The notes under the pieces: generated by a model | What the model was told of the DNA's origin: nothing | The model's input: the letters and a program-made list of their open reading frames with translations, nothing else | Database searches by the model: none | Translations under genes and position numbers: made by a program | Part shown: piece after piece, positions 1 to 8,725 of the stretch | How positions within the stretch are numbered: the first letter of the stretch is position 1 | Layout: each line of letters starts with the position of its first letter | Source of the DNA: JAFMPW01 sp041743085 | GTDB taxonomy: Bacteria; Bacteroidota; Bacteroidia; Flavobacteriales; Flavobacteriaceae | DNA length: 64,000 nucleotides | Assembly (NCBI GenBank): GCA_041743085.1 | Contig: JBGTNL010000102.1 | Coordinates: 1-64,000 of the forward strand | Direction: 5' to 3'

Positions 1-31
1 ATTTCCGCATAAAAGATCAATCTATGGTATT

Positions 32-192
32 GAAGTGATCTAAACTTTTACAAATTGGCTAAAAAATTGCCGTTTTAAGCCCATATTTTGTCTTTTTCTT
101 GCTCCGTAGCCCTGCTATGCAGCTCAAAAAAGCCTTCATCCGGACACAAAACCATCAATTTTCGCATCAATTCAAAAGGTTTAAATCACTTC
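32..192 (-). mobile_element. MITE-like element, 161 bp, copy 1
   Basis: Read on the minus strand this stretch matches 54673-54833 over its full 161 bp with about 10 mismatches by eye. Both ends carry the inverted repeat GAAGTGATTTAAACTTTT with small variations. No transposase is encoded, so it would be non-autonomous. This copy shows no clear target-site duplication. It fills most of the gap downstream of the 270-752 gene. What is seen is a terminal-inverted-repeat element in two copies; mobility is inferred. Confidence 0.75.
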
Positions 193-269
193 ACTAACTG
201 AAAACAGAAAAAAATATTGCGTTTCGTCGAAACCTTTAGAAGTAGTGGGATGTATTGTTAACGCTAAAA

Positions 270-752
270 TTACATAAATCTGCCGTGCCAACTTTCTGCT
301 GCAGGAATTTCCCAGTGGTTCTCATACTCGTGTTTATTGGTAACCAGATTATTAAAAACTACCGTATTCTTTGAAACGGCCTTGTCCTTAGCCATTTTTT
401 TAAAGTCTGCCAAGGGTTTATAGGCGATGAATTCGCCTTGTTTGTACGACACATTCATTTTGTCCAGAAGATCAATATTGTATTTGCGCTCCAGTTGCTG
501 AATAAAACGGACAGAGGCATCTATGGAACAGCCTGAAGCGGAAGCATTTTTCTGATCCAATGCCACTACAATAAATCGGTTGTAACGGATCTCATACCCC
601 GCCTTTAAGTTAACGCCATGTGCCGTCCATTCACTTATAAATTGATCAAGAAGTTGCTTTACTTCAATTAGTTCCTGCCCGGAAAGGCTTCGGTTTGCCT
701 GGTAGATCCAGATTCGGGAGGTTTCAGGTAAAGTTTCAAAGGGTACCAGCAT
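270..752 (-). CDS. conserved Bacteroidota protein (often labelled 'ABC transporter ATPase')
   Basis: A 160-residue soluble protein with no signal peptide or membrane segment. It matches from memory a strongly conserved flavobacterial family with an ASGCSIDASV block in the middle (around residue 73) and a LLDKMNVSYKQGE block after it. Database records often call this family an ABC transporter ATPase, but I see no Walker A, signature or Walker B motif, so that name is not supported. The conserved Cys in the GCS block is the most obvious candidate functional residue. It is a single gene on the minus strand with a short AT-rich repeat (TTAGATGTTAGATATTAG-like) just upstream. Function unknown. Confidence 0.85.
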   Translation of the reverse strand: MLVPFETLPETSRIWIYQANRSLSGQELIEVKQLLDQFISEWTAHGVNLKAGYEIRYNRFIVVALDQKNASASGCSIDASVRFIQQLERKYNIDLLDKMNVSYKQGEFIAYKPLADFKKMAKDKAVSKNTVVFNNLVTNKHEYENHWEIPAAESWHGRFM

Positions 753-921
753 GATTAGATGTTAGATATTAGATGTTGGAGGTTAGAGCTTCATGCATCA
801 CGCATTTCAATCTCAAAAATAACCATAAATAAAGAGAACGCAACTAGGCCGACTGATTTTAAATACCCATAGAACTCAAGATGAGTTCACAGTTCCGAAA
901 TGATACATCGCAACATAGGGA

Positions 922-2097
922 CTAATAATTTCTCCATTTGCCGGTAAGCTCAAAAACGTGATTCAGAATATCGGCTTCCACGTCATCAAATTCCACATGC
1001 CTGCGTTTCATCATCACTTTTGCAGCTTCAAAGGCCTTTTGAGGAAGATAGGTGCTGAAACCGGAAGCTCCTCCCCAGCTGAAACTCGGCACAAAATTCC
1101 TTGGAAAACCGGGCACGTAAATATTGCAGTTGACACCGATAACGGTTCCCGTATTGAACATGGTATTAATCGCCGTTTTGCTGTGATCCCCCATCATGAG
1201 GCCGCAAAACTGAAGTCCGGTCTGTTCAAAACTTTCCGTGGCGTAGTTCCATAACCGTACCTTGGCATAGTTGTTCTTTAAGTTAGAATTGTTGGAATCG
1301 GCTCCAATGTTACACCATTCCCCAAGGACAGAATTACCCAAATAGCCATCGTGCCCCTTGCTAGTATAGCCAAAGATCACAGAATTGTTAATCTCCCCGC
1401 AAACTTTTCCGTAAGGGCCGACGGTTGTAGGGCCGTAGATCTTGGCGCCCATTTTCACGACCGCCTTTTCACACAATGCAAAGGCTCCCCGAATAAGGTT
1501 TCCTTCCCATACCTCAGAATCTTTGCCAAGATATATGGGTCCTTCGCTGGCATTCAGTATGCTGTATTCCACTTTCGCCCCTTCTTCCAAAAAGATATTC
1601 TCACGATTAATGAGCTGGTTGGTTTTCGATATCCGTGCACTTTTTCTTCCCTCGGTAAGCTGATCAAAATCGGCTTGAAGGGCTTCCCCATTTTTCGAAA
1701 AGATGTCCCAGGTATTTTGAACGGTGATCAAATCTCCCTCAAATGGAATGGCGGTGTAATGCGAAGTGTCCGTTTCCTCTAATACATCTTTGGCGCAAAA
1801 AGCAATGACTTCCTTTCTTACCACTATGGCTTCTTCATCTTGAAGCGCCTTTACTTTTAAAACCAGGGATGCCGTAGGAAGGAAAGAGGCATTGATGAAC
1901 ACATTCTTTTCTTTTAAGGAAAGAGGATACTTCTTGGAAAGATACACTTCCGTCTTGGTAGATGTGGTACTGTTTAAGTACCTTTCCCATTTTTCCCTGA
2001 TGGTCAGAATCCCTATTCGTATATCCGCGACAGGCCTGGTAAAGGTAAAGGGCAGCAAAGAATTTCTAACATTGCCATCATAGAGAATATAGTTCAT
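922..2097 (-). CDS. GlmU-like protein: degenerate nucleotidyltransferase plus left-handed beta-helix
   Basis: A 391-residue protein of the Bacteroidota 'alternative GlmU' type. The N-terminal half (about 1-180) begins MNYILYDGNVRNSLLPFTFT and resembles a sugar nucleotidyltransferase fold without the classical GxG-x-RM loop. From about residue 185 hexapeptide-repeat sequence follows (GPIYLGKDSEVWEG, then IYGPTTVGPYGKV), as in left-handed beta-helix acyltransferases. The family is linked to UDP-GlcNAc or related sugar-nucleotide synthesis, acting on Glc1P or GlcN1P-like substrates; the exact substrate cannot be read here. It lies downstream of rpmE2 on the same strand, 26 bases beyond a strong terminator hairpin, so it probably has its own promoter. 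Confidence 0.85.
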   Translation of the reverse strand: MNYILYDGNVRNSLLPFTFTRPVADIRIGILTIREKWERYLNSTTSTKTEVYLSKKYPLSLKEKNVFINASFLPTASLVLKVKALQDEEAIVVRKEVIAFCAKDVLEETDTSHYTAIPFEGDLITVQNTWDIFSKNGEALQADFDQLTEGRKSARISKTNQLINRENIFLEEGAKVEYSILNASEGPIYLGKDSEVWEGNLIRGAFALCEKAVVKMGAKIYGPTTVGPYGKVCGEINNSVIFGYTSKGHDGYLGNSVLGEWCNIGADSNNSNLKNNYAKVRLWNYATESFEQTGLQFCGLMMGDHSKTAINTMFNTGTVIGVNCNIYVPGFPRNFVPSFSWGGASGFSTYLPQKAFEAAKVMMKRRHVEFDDVEADILNHVFELTGKWRNY

Positions 2098-2122
2098 GGC
2101 TGGAATTTTGTGTAAAAATAAA

Positions 2123-2148
2123 AAAAGTCACGCCAAAGCGTGACTTTT
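2123..2148 (-). terminator. bidirectional intrinsic terminator between rpmE2 and the GlmU-like gene
   Basis: A perfect 11-bp stem, AAAAGTCACGC against GCGTGACTTTT, closes a CAAA loop. A-rich and T-rich flanks allow termination in both directions. It ends transcription coming from rpmE2 on the minus strand. The 184-bp repeat element lies between rpmE2 and this hairpin. Confidence 0.8.
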
Positions 2149-2165
2149 AATTTTCTTATTATTGT

Positions 2166-2349
2166 TGTCCGGTAAAACTTTTTAACCGCAAGTATATTGG
2201 GCGTTCCCATGATATTTGTTATCCAAGGGCTTGCTTTTCATACATTGCCAACAAGCACCTGAAATCCACTATATGATTTTCCGTTGGTCACGATCAGGTC
2301 TTACGTCTTATGTCTTGTAGCGCAACGGTCTTACATCATTAACCGGACA
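2166..2349 (+). mobile_element. TGTCCGGT-ended repeat element, copy A (184 bp)
   Basis: The ends are TGTCCGGT and ACCGGACA, a perfect 8-bp terminal inverted repeat. A second, more diverged copy lies at 50806-51006 in the same orientation. The two share a perfect 28-bp block (2212-2239 with 50851-50878) and a perfect 27-bp block (2298-2324 with 50955-50981). No protein is encoded. It looks like a non-autonomous or internally deleted insertion element. It sits between rpmE2 and its terminator. Confidence 0.7.
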
Positions 2350-2378
2350 TTAGCGTTTTCTTATATCGAACGTATGGC

Positions 2379-2732
2379 CTATTCTTCTTCCGTACCGGAC
2401 TTCGCTTCTTCGACTTTCGGTTTGGTTTCCGCCACCGGCTTGGTCTCCGCCTTCGGGCTTTCCTTTACAGGTGCCGGACCCGCTTTTTTAAACTTGTCGT
2501 ATTTGTTCTTGAACTTATCTATCCTACCCGCGGTATCCACAAGTTTCGCCTTCCCGGTATAATAAGGATGTGAAGTTCTTGAAATTTCCAATTTAATCAA
2601 AGGGTATTCCACACCATCTACTTCTAAGGTTTCCTTGGTGTCTGCAGTAGATTTTGTTAGAAAGACGTCCTCATTAGACATGTCCTTAAAGGCTACCAAT
2701 CTATAATTGTCCGGGTGTATGTCCTTTCTCAT
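2379..2732 (-). CDS. rpmE2: 50S ribosomal protein L31, type B
   Basis: The first 80 or so residues (MRKDIHPDNYRLVAFKDMSN, then LEISRTSHPYYTGKAKLVDTAGRIDKF) are a clear type B L31, the zinc-free form without CxxC motifs. A tail of about 35 residues rich in Pro, Ala, Lys and Glu follows (KKAGPAPVKESPKAETKP and onward), longer than the usual protein of about 80-90 residues. An ATG two codons upstream (2738) is also possible; I chose the start giving the family's usual MRKxIHP beginning. A promoter (TAAATTTG with TTG upstream) lies on the minus strand at 2771-2800. Confidence 0.93.
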   Translation of the reverse strand: MRKDIHPDNYRLVAFKDMSNEDVFLTKSTADTKETLEVDGVEYPLIKLEISRTSHPYYTGKAKLVDTAGRIDKFKNKYDKFKKAGPAPVKESPKAETKPVAETKPKVEEAKSGTEEE

Positions 2733-2770
2733 TGTCAAAAACTAAATGATTTTCCTGAATTTTCAGGCTG

Positions 2771-2800
2771 CAAATTTAGCTTTTTTTCAGGAAACAACAA
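2771..2800 (-). promoter_or_regulatory. Bacteroidota-type promoter of rpmE2
   Basis: On the minus strand a TTGTTG stretch (complement of 2795-2800) is followed by TAAATTTG (complement of 2771-2778), matching the TTG / TAnnTTTG pattern with a spacing of 16-19 bases. A small hairpin (CCTGAA/TTCAGG) lies in the predicted leader before the gene. Confidence 0.55.
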
Positions 2801-3024
2801 TTTTAATTTCTAAAAAAAATCGTTTTTAAACGGGAGTACCAAGATTCCGCCAAAACGCGGAATTAGTACAGTCAGTTGTTTTGAAAATGACACACAGGTC
2901 CCCGTACAGAACAAATATCGCCGTAATTTCAAAATAAGTCCTCGCTAAAAATTGTACCTTGGACATGTAACAAAATTTAACTATCGGTAACTAACTGTAA
3001 AATCAACTAAAAATCTAAAACAAA

Positions 3025-3546
3025 ATGGAAGAAAATCAATCTAAAATTGGCAAATTCTCATTGAATTTCGGTTTGATTACCGGTTTTATAGGAATAGTTT
3101 TTGCTCTGATTCTATTTTCGATGGACCTGCATTACGAAAGTGGCTTTGCCATACAAGGCGTCCAAATTGCTATACTTGCGGCAGGTATTATTCTTGGAAT
3201 TTCCCAATTTAAAAAAGCAAATGTTGGATTTTTAAGTCTGGGGCAGGCTTTAAAACTCGGTGCCGGCATTGCCCTTGTTGCGGGAATATTGGGCTTATTG
3301 TACTTTTTCGTGTTTTCCAATTTCATTGAGCCGGATTTCATGGATAAAATGTACGAAATTGGCAAGCAGCAGGCCATGGAAGACAGCCCTAAGTTAACTT
3401 CCGAGCAGATTGACCAGGGAATTGAAATGCAAAAGAAATTTGCCTGGGTCACTTACCCGGTTATCCTAATATTCAATATTATTATCGGACTTATCGTTGG
3501 CTTAATTGGCGGATTGATAATGAAAAAGGCCAAACCTGCCTATTAA
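3025..3546 (+). CDS. DUF4199-type four-helix membrane protein
   Basis: A 173-residue integral membrane protein. Hydrophobic segments lie at about residues 14-32 (GLITGFIGIVFALILF), 40-58, 73-96 (LGAGIALVAGILGLLYFFVF) and 143-166. A polar stretch with many charged residues separates the third and fourth (about 100-135). This layout and the MxxNQSKxGKFSLNFGLI-like start fit DUF4199, a family common in Flavobacteriia. It stands 43 bases upstream of a family 2 glycosyltransferase and is often next to such genes. Its molecular function is unknown. Confidence 0.85.
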   Translation: MEENQSKIGKFSLNFGLITGFIGIVFALILFSMDLHYESGFAIQGVQIAILAAGIILGISQFKKANVGFLSLGQALKLGAGIALVAGILGLLYFFVFSNFIEPDFMDKMYEIGKQQAMEDSPKLTSEQIDQGIEMQKKFAWVTYPVILIFNIIIGLIVGLIGGLIMKKAKPAY

Positions 3547-3589
3547 GTTCGAAAATTGTACTTTTGAAAGGAATTATGCGTAACACGCT

Positions 3590-4579
3590 ATGAATTTATC
3601 CATAATAATTCCTTTGCTCAACGAGGAAGAATCGTTGCGGGAACTTCATGATTGGATTGTAAAAGTAATGCAATCCAATCATTTTTTATATGAGATCCTC
3701 TTTATAGACGATGGTAGTACCGATAGATCCTGGAGCGTTATTTCCCAGCTTTCCGAGGAAAATCCACAGGTAAAAGGAATAAGGTTTCTAAGGAACTTTG
3801 GCAAATCCCAGGCGCTTCATGCCGGTTTCAGGGCTGCGCAGGGGGACGTTATCATTACAATGGACGCAGATCTGCAAGACAATCCGGAAGAAATTCCGGA
3901 ATTGTATGATCTTATAATTGAGGAAAAGTACGATTTGGTTTCCGGTTGGAAAAAGAAGCGTTACGATTCTGTGATCACCAAAAATATTCCTTCCAAACTC
4001 TTTAACTGGGCGGCAAGAAGAACATCTGGGGTAAAATTGCACGATTTTAACTGCGGCCTGAAGGCTTTTCGGAACGAAGTTGTAAAGATGATCGAAGTTT
4101 CGGGGGAAATGCACCGGTACATTCCCGTTCTGGCCAAAGGTGCAGGATTTTCAAGAATTGGAGAAAAAGTGGTACAGCACCGGGCCCGTAAATACGGGAA
4201 AACGAAATTCGGCATGGAACGCTTTATTAATGGATTTCTTGATCTGATCACCATTTGGTTTGTTTCCAAATTCGGAAAACGGCCCATGCATCTCTTCGGC
4301 GCACTTGGGGTGTTGATGTTCCTTATAGGGTTTGGTTTTGCGATATACCTGGGTATCGATAAATTATTTATTAACCGCTCTGGCAGATTGCTCTCAGATC
4401 GCCCTCAGTTTTTTGTGGCACTTACGGCAATGATCATTGGGACTCAGCTTTTTTTGGCCGGATTTCTCGGGGAGATCATGATACGCAATAGGAAAAACGA
4501 AAGCCGTTATGTGGTATCCGAGGAAATAAACCTTTCCAGGACGCATCCCAATAGTTATCGGGATCAATATTCTTCGTAA
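3590..4579 (+). CDS. family 2 glycosyltransferase, DPM1/GtrB-like, membrane anchored
   Basis: A 329-residue GT-A glycosyltransferase. The N-terminus (SIIIPLLNEEESLRELHDWI) is the usual nucleotide-sugar start, FIDDGSTDRSW follows near residue 40, and ITMDADLQDNPEEIPEL near residue 90 supplies the acidic metal-binding motif. Two membrane helices follow at about 226-250 (HLFGALGVLMFLIGFGFAIY) and 271-298, as in polyprenyl-phosphate glycosyltransferases of the dolichol-phosphate-mannose/ArnC/GtrB group. It probably moves a sugar from a nucleotide donor to a lipid carrier on the inner face of the membrane. It follows the DUF4199 gene and precedes a phosphosugar mutase, so a shared role in sugar activation and envelope glycans is plausible. 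Confidence 0.88.
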   Translation: MNLSIIIPLLNEEESLRELHDWIVKVMQSNHFLYEILFIDDGSTDRSWSVISQLSEENPQVKGIRFLRNFGKSQALHAGFRAAQGDVIITMDADLQDNPEEIPELYDLIIEEKYDLVSGWKKKRYDSVITKNIPSKLFNWAARRTSGVKLHDFNCGLKAFRNEVVKMIEVSGEMHRYIPVLAKGAGFSRIGEKVVQHRARKYGKTKFGMERFINGFLDLITIWFVSKFGKRPMHLFGALGVLMFLIGFGFAIYLGIDKLFINRSGRLLSDRPQFFVALTAMIIGTQLFLAGFLGEIMIRNRKNESRYVVSEEINLSRTHPNSYRDQYSS

Positions 4580-4584
4580 TTTTG
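4577..4584 (+). promoter_or_regulatory. candidate -7 element before the phosphosugar mutase gene
   Basis: TAATTTTG fits TAnnTTTG and lies 24 bases before the start codon, overlapping the end of the upstream glycosyltransferase gene. No convincing upstream TTTG was found, so this is a weak call. Confidence 0.3.
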
Positions 4585-4608
4585 GGCATTTAAACATTTT
4601 TTTTCGTT

Positions 4609-6318
4609 ATGAATGATATTCTAGCCACCGCCAAAACCTGGCTTTCCGATTTTTTTGATCCGGCCGTAAAGAAAGAAGTTCAGCACCTTATAGAAAATGA
4701 TACCGAAGGGCTGAAAGACCGGTTTTATAGGAACATGGAATTCGGCACCGGCGGAATGCGTGGCATTATGGGGGTCGGAACCAACAGAATTAACAGATAT
4801 ACCCTTGGGAAAAGTACACAGGGATTGAGTAATTACCTGAAAAGAACGTATCCCGATGAACGCTTAAAAGTAGTCATTGCCTATGACTGCCGGCACAATA
4901 GCAACACCCTCGCAAGGACTGTGGCAGAGGTTCTCTCGGCTAACGATATTTATGTTTATCTGTTTTCAGAACTGCGCACTACCCCGGAACTTTCTTTTGC
5001 CGTAAGGCATTTAAACTGTCATGCGGGTATTGTTCTGACCGCTTCTCACAATCCCCCGGAGTACAATGGGTATAAGGTCTATTGGACAGACGGTGGTCAG
5101 ATAGTACCGCCCCAGGACGGCCAGATCATCAGCGAAATTAACCGTCTCAGCTATGGGGACATTAACTTTAGGGCGAAGGAAAACCTCATTGAGTTAATAG
5201 ATGAGGAAGTTGATGGGGCTTTTGTAGCGGCATCTGTCAAAAATGGGAATTTCAATGCAGCGGAAAAGGACAATTTTAAACTGGTATTTACTCCGCTGCA
5301 CGGCACTTCTATAACCGTGATCCCGGAAGTACTTAAGAGGGCAGGCTATAAAAACGTGACCCTAATAGCGGATCAGGCCGTTCCAGATGGTAACTTCCCA
5401 ACGGTGAAGTCTCCGAATCCGGAAGAGCCGGAAGCCCTGTCAATGGCCATAGAAAAGGCCGAAGAAATTGGCGCGGACATGGTCGTAGGTACTGATCCTG
5501 ACAGCGACCGGTTGGGAATTGCAGTCCGAAATCTGGAAGGTAATATTGAATTACTTAACGGCAACCAGACCATGATACTGATGACCAAATTTCTTTTGGA
5601 TCAACGCAAAAAAGCCGGAATTCAAGGCAATGAATTTATTGCAACAACCATAGTCTCTACGCCGATGATGGACAAACTGGCTGAGGCGTATGGAGTGGAG
5701 TGTAAAACCGCTCTTACCGGTTTTAAATGGATTGCCAAAATGATCAAGGATTTTCCCGATCAGGATTTTGTAGGCGGAGGCGAAGAAAGTTTTGGCTATA
5801 TGGTGGGGGATTTTGTACGTGATAAAGATGCAGTTACCTCTACCCTGCTCGCTTGTGAAATTGCGGCCAATGCCAAAGCGAATGGCAGTTCCTTTTACAA
5901 GGACCTCATCCGGTGCTATGTGGATTACGGTTTCTATAAGGAGAAACTGATCTCTCTCACTAAAAAGGGAATGAGCGGCGCCGAGGAAATAAAGCAAATG
6001 ATGACCGATTTTAAGAATAATCCCGTAAGTTCCATTGATAGTTCCAGGGTTATACGGATAGACGATTATAATGCCTCTACCTCCAGAAATATAACTACCG
6101 GAGAAGTGATGACTATCGATATACCCAAATCCAATGTGCTTATCTACACCACCGAAGATGGTACCCGGATGGCGGCAAGACCCAGTGGTACAGAACCTAA
6201 AATAAAATTTTATTTTAGCATCAATACCACGCTGGAACGCGTTGAGGACTTTAAAAAAGCGGACAGGGAACTGGATGCCAAAATTGAGCGGATCATTAGT
6301 GAATTGAAACTGAATTAA
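4609..6318 (+). CDS. phospho-sugar mutase (phosphoglucomutase/phosphomannomutase)
   Basis: A 569-residue alpha-D-phosphohexomutase that interconverts hexose 1- and 6-phosphates in the cytoplasm. The active-site serine is in VLTASHNPPEYNGYK (Ser146). The metal-binding loop is GTDPDSDRLGI (from about 295), the sugar-binding loop is GGGEESFGYM (about 390), and the phosphate-binding loop RPSGTEPKIKFY sits near the C-terminus. Length and motifs fit the Bacillus PgcA-like group. The next gene, an ABC exporter, begins on the last base of this gene's stop codon (TAATG), so the two are translationally coupled. Confidence 0.95.
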   Translation: MNDILATAKTWLSDFFDPAVKKEVQHLIENDTEGLKDRFYRNMEFGTGGMRGIMGVGTNRINRYTLGKSTQGLSNYLKRTYPDERLKVVIAYDCRHNSNTLARTVAEVLSANDIYVYLFSELRTTPELSFAVRHLNCHAGIVLTASHNPPEYNGYKVYWTDGGQIVPPQDGQIISEINRLSYGDINFRAKENLIELIDEEVDGAFVAASVKNGNFNAAEKDNFKLVFTPLHGTSITVIPEVLKRAGYKNVTLIADQAVPDGNFPTVKSPNPEEPEALSMAIEKAEEIGADMVVGTDPDSDRLGIAVRNLEGNIELLNGNQTMILMTKFLLDQRKKAGIQGNEFIATTIVSTPMMDKLAEAYGVECKTALTGFKWIAKMIKDFPDQDFVGGGEESFGYMVGDFVRDKDAVTSTLLACEIAANAKANGSSFYKDLIRCYVDYGFYKEKLISLTKKGMSGAEEIKQMMTDFKNNPVSSIDSSRVIRIDDYNASTSRNITTGEVMTIDIPKSNVLIYTTEDGTRMAARPSGTEPKIKFYFSINTTLERVEDFKKADRELDAKIERIISELKLN

Positions 6319-8141
6319 TGGAGTACTTCAAAAAGATCCTTCGCTTTGCGAGACCCTATAAGAAATACGCATTTCTCAATATTTTTTTCAATATTCTTTA
6401 TGCACTGTTCAGTGCTTTGTCTTTTGCCGCATTAATACCCATGCTGGAAGTATTGTTCGATAAGAACAAGCAGATCGCTGAAGCCCCTCAATATCAGGGC
6501 TTGGGCAAACTAAAGGAGTATTACCTGGAATACATGAATTACAACATCACCCAATATTCGGGGGATGACCCAATGAAGGGGCTTATCCTGGTCATTGCGC
6601 TTGTCCTGGTATTGTTTTTACTTAAAAATGTCTTTAACTACCTGGCCATGTACTTTATTACTTTCCTCCGGAATGGGGTATTAAAGGATTTAAGGAACAG
6701 GATGTATCAAAAAATAACCGAACTGCCCATTTCCTACTATTCCGAAAAAAGAAAGGGCGATGTAATAGCAAGGATTACTTCTGATGTGCTCGAGATTCAG
6801 CATTCTTTTCTCTCCATTCTTGAACTCATTGTACGGGAGCCCCTGACGATCCTTTTTACCATCATTATCATGTTTTTGATCAGTGTAAAACTGACTGTTT
6901 TTGTGTTTCTTTTTATCCCCATTGCAGGGATGATCATTTCATGGATCGGGAAATCGCTCAAAAAGAAATCGGATCGCGTACAAAGGGAACAGGGGGAATT
7001 CCTGTCGATTGTAGAGGAAACCCTGGGCGGCCTTCGGGTAATTAAAGCTTTCAATTCGGAATCCAGATTTTATAGCACTTTTAAAAACTCCACGGACCGT
7101 TTCTTCAGATTTTCGAACAAATTGCTCAACAGACAAAATCTGGCCTCACCCACAGGGGAGTTTTTAGGGATACTGGTCATCGGTGTACTCCTGTGGTTTG
7201 GCGGAAAAATGGTTTTAGTTGATGGCACTTTGGATGCCCCTTCTTTTATTGCCTATATGGGACTGGCCTACAATATTTTAACACCGGCCAAGGCCATCAG
7301 CAAGGCTTCCTACGGCGTTAAAAAGGGAAATGCCGCCGCTGCGCGGGTATTGGAGATCCTGGAAACCGAAAATCCAATTAAGGACAAAGCGGACGCGCAC
7401 GAAAAGTTGTCGTTTGATAGTGAAATTGCCCTGGGAAATATCTCCTTTAAATATGAAGACGAGTATGTATTGAAAAATTTCAATTTAACCGTTCCAAAAG
7501 GAAATACGGTGGCGTTGGTGGGGCAATCGGGAAGCGGTAAGAGCACAATTGCCAACCTGGTTACCCGTTTCTACGATGTAAACCATGGTGAGATTAAGAT
7601 CGATGGGCTCAATATCCAGGACATTACCAAAAAATCACTTAGAAATCTGATGGGGTTGGTTACACAAGATTCCATATTATTTAATGATACGGTTAAGAAC
7701 AATATCAGTTTAGGAAAAGCAAACGCCTCCGTTGAAGAAATTATCGAAGCGGCAAAAATTGCCAATGCCCATGATTTCATCACGGAGTTGCCTGAGGGAT
7801 ACGACACCAACATAGGCGATAGCGGAAATAAATTAAGCGGGGGGCAAAAGCAACGTTTATCCATTGCAAGGGCCGTTTTGAAGAACCCCCCTATCATGAT
7901 ACTTGACGAGGCCACCTCAGCGCTCGATACAGAGAGCGAACGCCTGGTTCAGGATGCTCTGGAGAAAATGATGCGGAACAGGACCTCTATTGTCATCGCT
8001 CATAGATTATCTACCATTCAAAGTGCGGATACGATAGTAGTTATACATAAGGGAGAGATCGTAGAGCTGGGATCTCATGAAGAACTTCTGTTAAAAAATG
8101 GCGGCTACAAGAAACTGGTAGAGATGCAGTCGCTGGTTTAA
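6318..8141 (+). CDS. ABC exporter half-transporter, MsbA/lipid-export-like
   Basis: A 607-residue fused permease and ATPase. The N-terminal membrane domain (about 1-330) has six predicted helices, including VIALVLVLFLLKNVFNYLAM and TILFTIIIMFLI. The ATPase domain carries Walker A GQSGSGKST (about 401-409), the signature LSGGQKQR (from about 506), Walker B IMILDEATSALD and the switch histidine in IVIAHRLST. It probably acts as a homodimer exporting a lipid or other hydrophobic substrate. It overlaps the phosphosugar mutase by one base. A decayed ECF-sigma sensor gene follows it. Confidence 0.95.
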   Translation: MEYFKKILRFARPYKKYAFLNIFFNILYALFSALSFAALIPMLEVLFDKNKQIAEAPQYQGLGKLKEYYLEYMNYNITQYSGDDPMKGLILVIALVLVLFLLKNVFNYLAMYFITFLRNGVLKDLRNRMYQKITELPISYYSEKRKGDVIARITSDVLEIQHSFLSILELIVREPLTILFTIIIMFLISVKLTVFVFLFIPIAGMIISWIGKSLKKKSDRVQREQGEFLSIVEETLGGLRVIKAFNSESRFYSTFKNSTDRFFRFSNKLLNRQNLASPTGEFLGILVIGVLLWFGGKMVLVDGTLDAPSFIAYMGLAYNILTPAKAISKASYGVKKGNAAAARVLEILETENPIKDKADAHEKLSFDSEIALGNISFKYEDEYVLKNFNLTVPKGNTVALVGQSGSGKSTIANLVTRFYDVNHGEIKIDGLNIQDITKKSLRNLMGLVTQDSILFNDTVKNNISLGKANASVEEIIEAAKIANAHDFITELPEGYDTNIGDSGNKLSGGQKQRLSIARAVLKNPPIMILDEATSALDTESERLVQDALEKMMRNRTSIVIAHRLSTIQSADTIVVIHKGEIVELGSHEELLLKNGGYKKLVEMQSLV

Positions 8142-8198
8142 AGCGTAAATTTTAATGGCTACCCCTAGACTAAACCTTATCCGAGGCACATTGTCTTA

Positions 8199-8563
8199 GT
8201 ATCAAATAGCAAACTAATATTGATTGCGGAAGACACCTTAACGAGTAAAGAAGCACAGGTTTTTTGACCAATATATAATGGGCACGAGGACGACACGGAG
8301 GCATTTAGACAGCGGGAGAGAGAAGATATCCGGTGCAATTTGCGCGATTTTGAACCCCTTTCTGAAAAAGAAGCGGACGTTCTATTGAACCAATTCATCG
8401 CCTTGGAGAAACCAGGCACCGATTACATGTTGCTTACTTTGAAAAATTGAGCAAGGTGATCCCCTCCAAGAAAACATCCCTTCTGATACGGGCCGAAGAA
8501 GACTTTAAAAAACGCCTGCGCCGGGAGATACAACAGAGAAGAAAAGGAGGAGGGTACAGGTAA
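8199..8563 (+). pseudogene. decayed Spy-like 'sensor of ECF-type sigma factor' gene
   Basis: The conceptual translation keeps the family core: LTSKEAQVF-stop-PIYNG, then LSEKEADVLLNQFIALE, then after a frame change YFEKLSKVIPSKKTSLLIRAEEDFKKRLRR. In relatives the first block reads as EAQxFWPIYN, so the TGA at 8265-8267 replaces Trp. A frameshift near 8410-8417 separates the middle from the C-terminal part. The start codon and signal peptide are not recognisable. In other flavobacteria, from memory, such genes follow an ABC transporter and an ECF sigma gene; no sigma gene remains here. This fills most of the 584-base gap. Confidence 0.75.
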
Positions 8564-8725
8564 TTGTCCCTGTTTTTTCCATCAAAATGCAGGTAGCAAA
8601 TCTTTTCGGCGGCAATCTTTGGGAATGAAAGAATCCTGCTTTTTTTGACAGTCGGGTAACAGCTTACCTCATCCCGCCGCTTAGCGCTATCCGTAATACC
8701 ATTTGGAACACCTTAGAAATACCTC

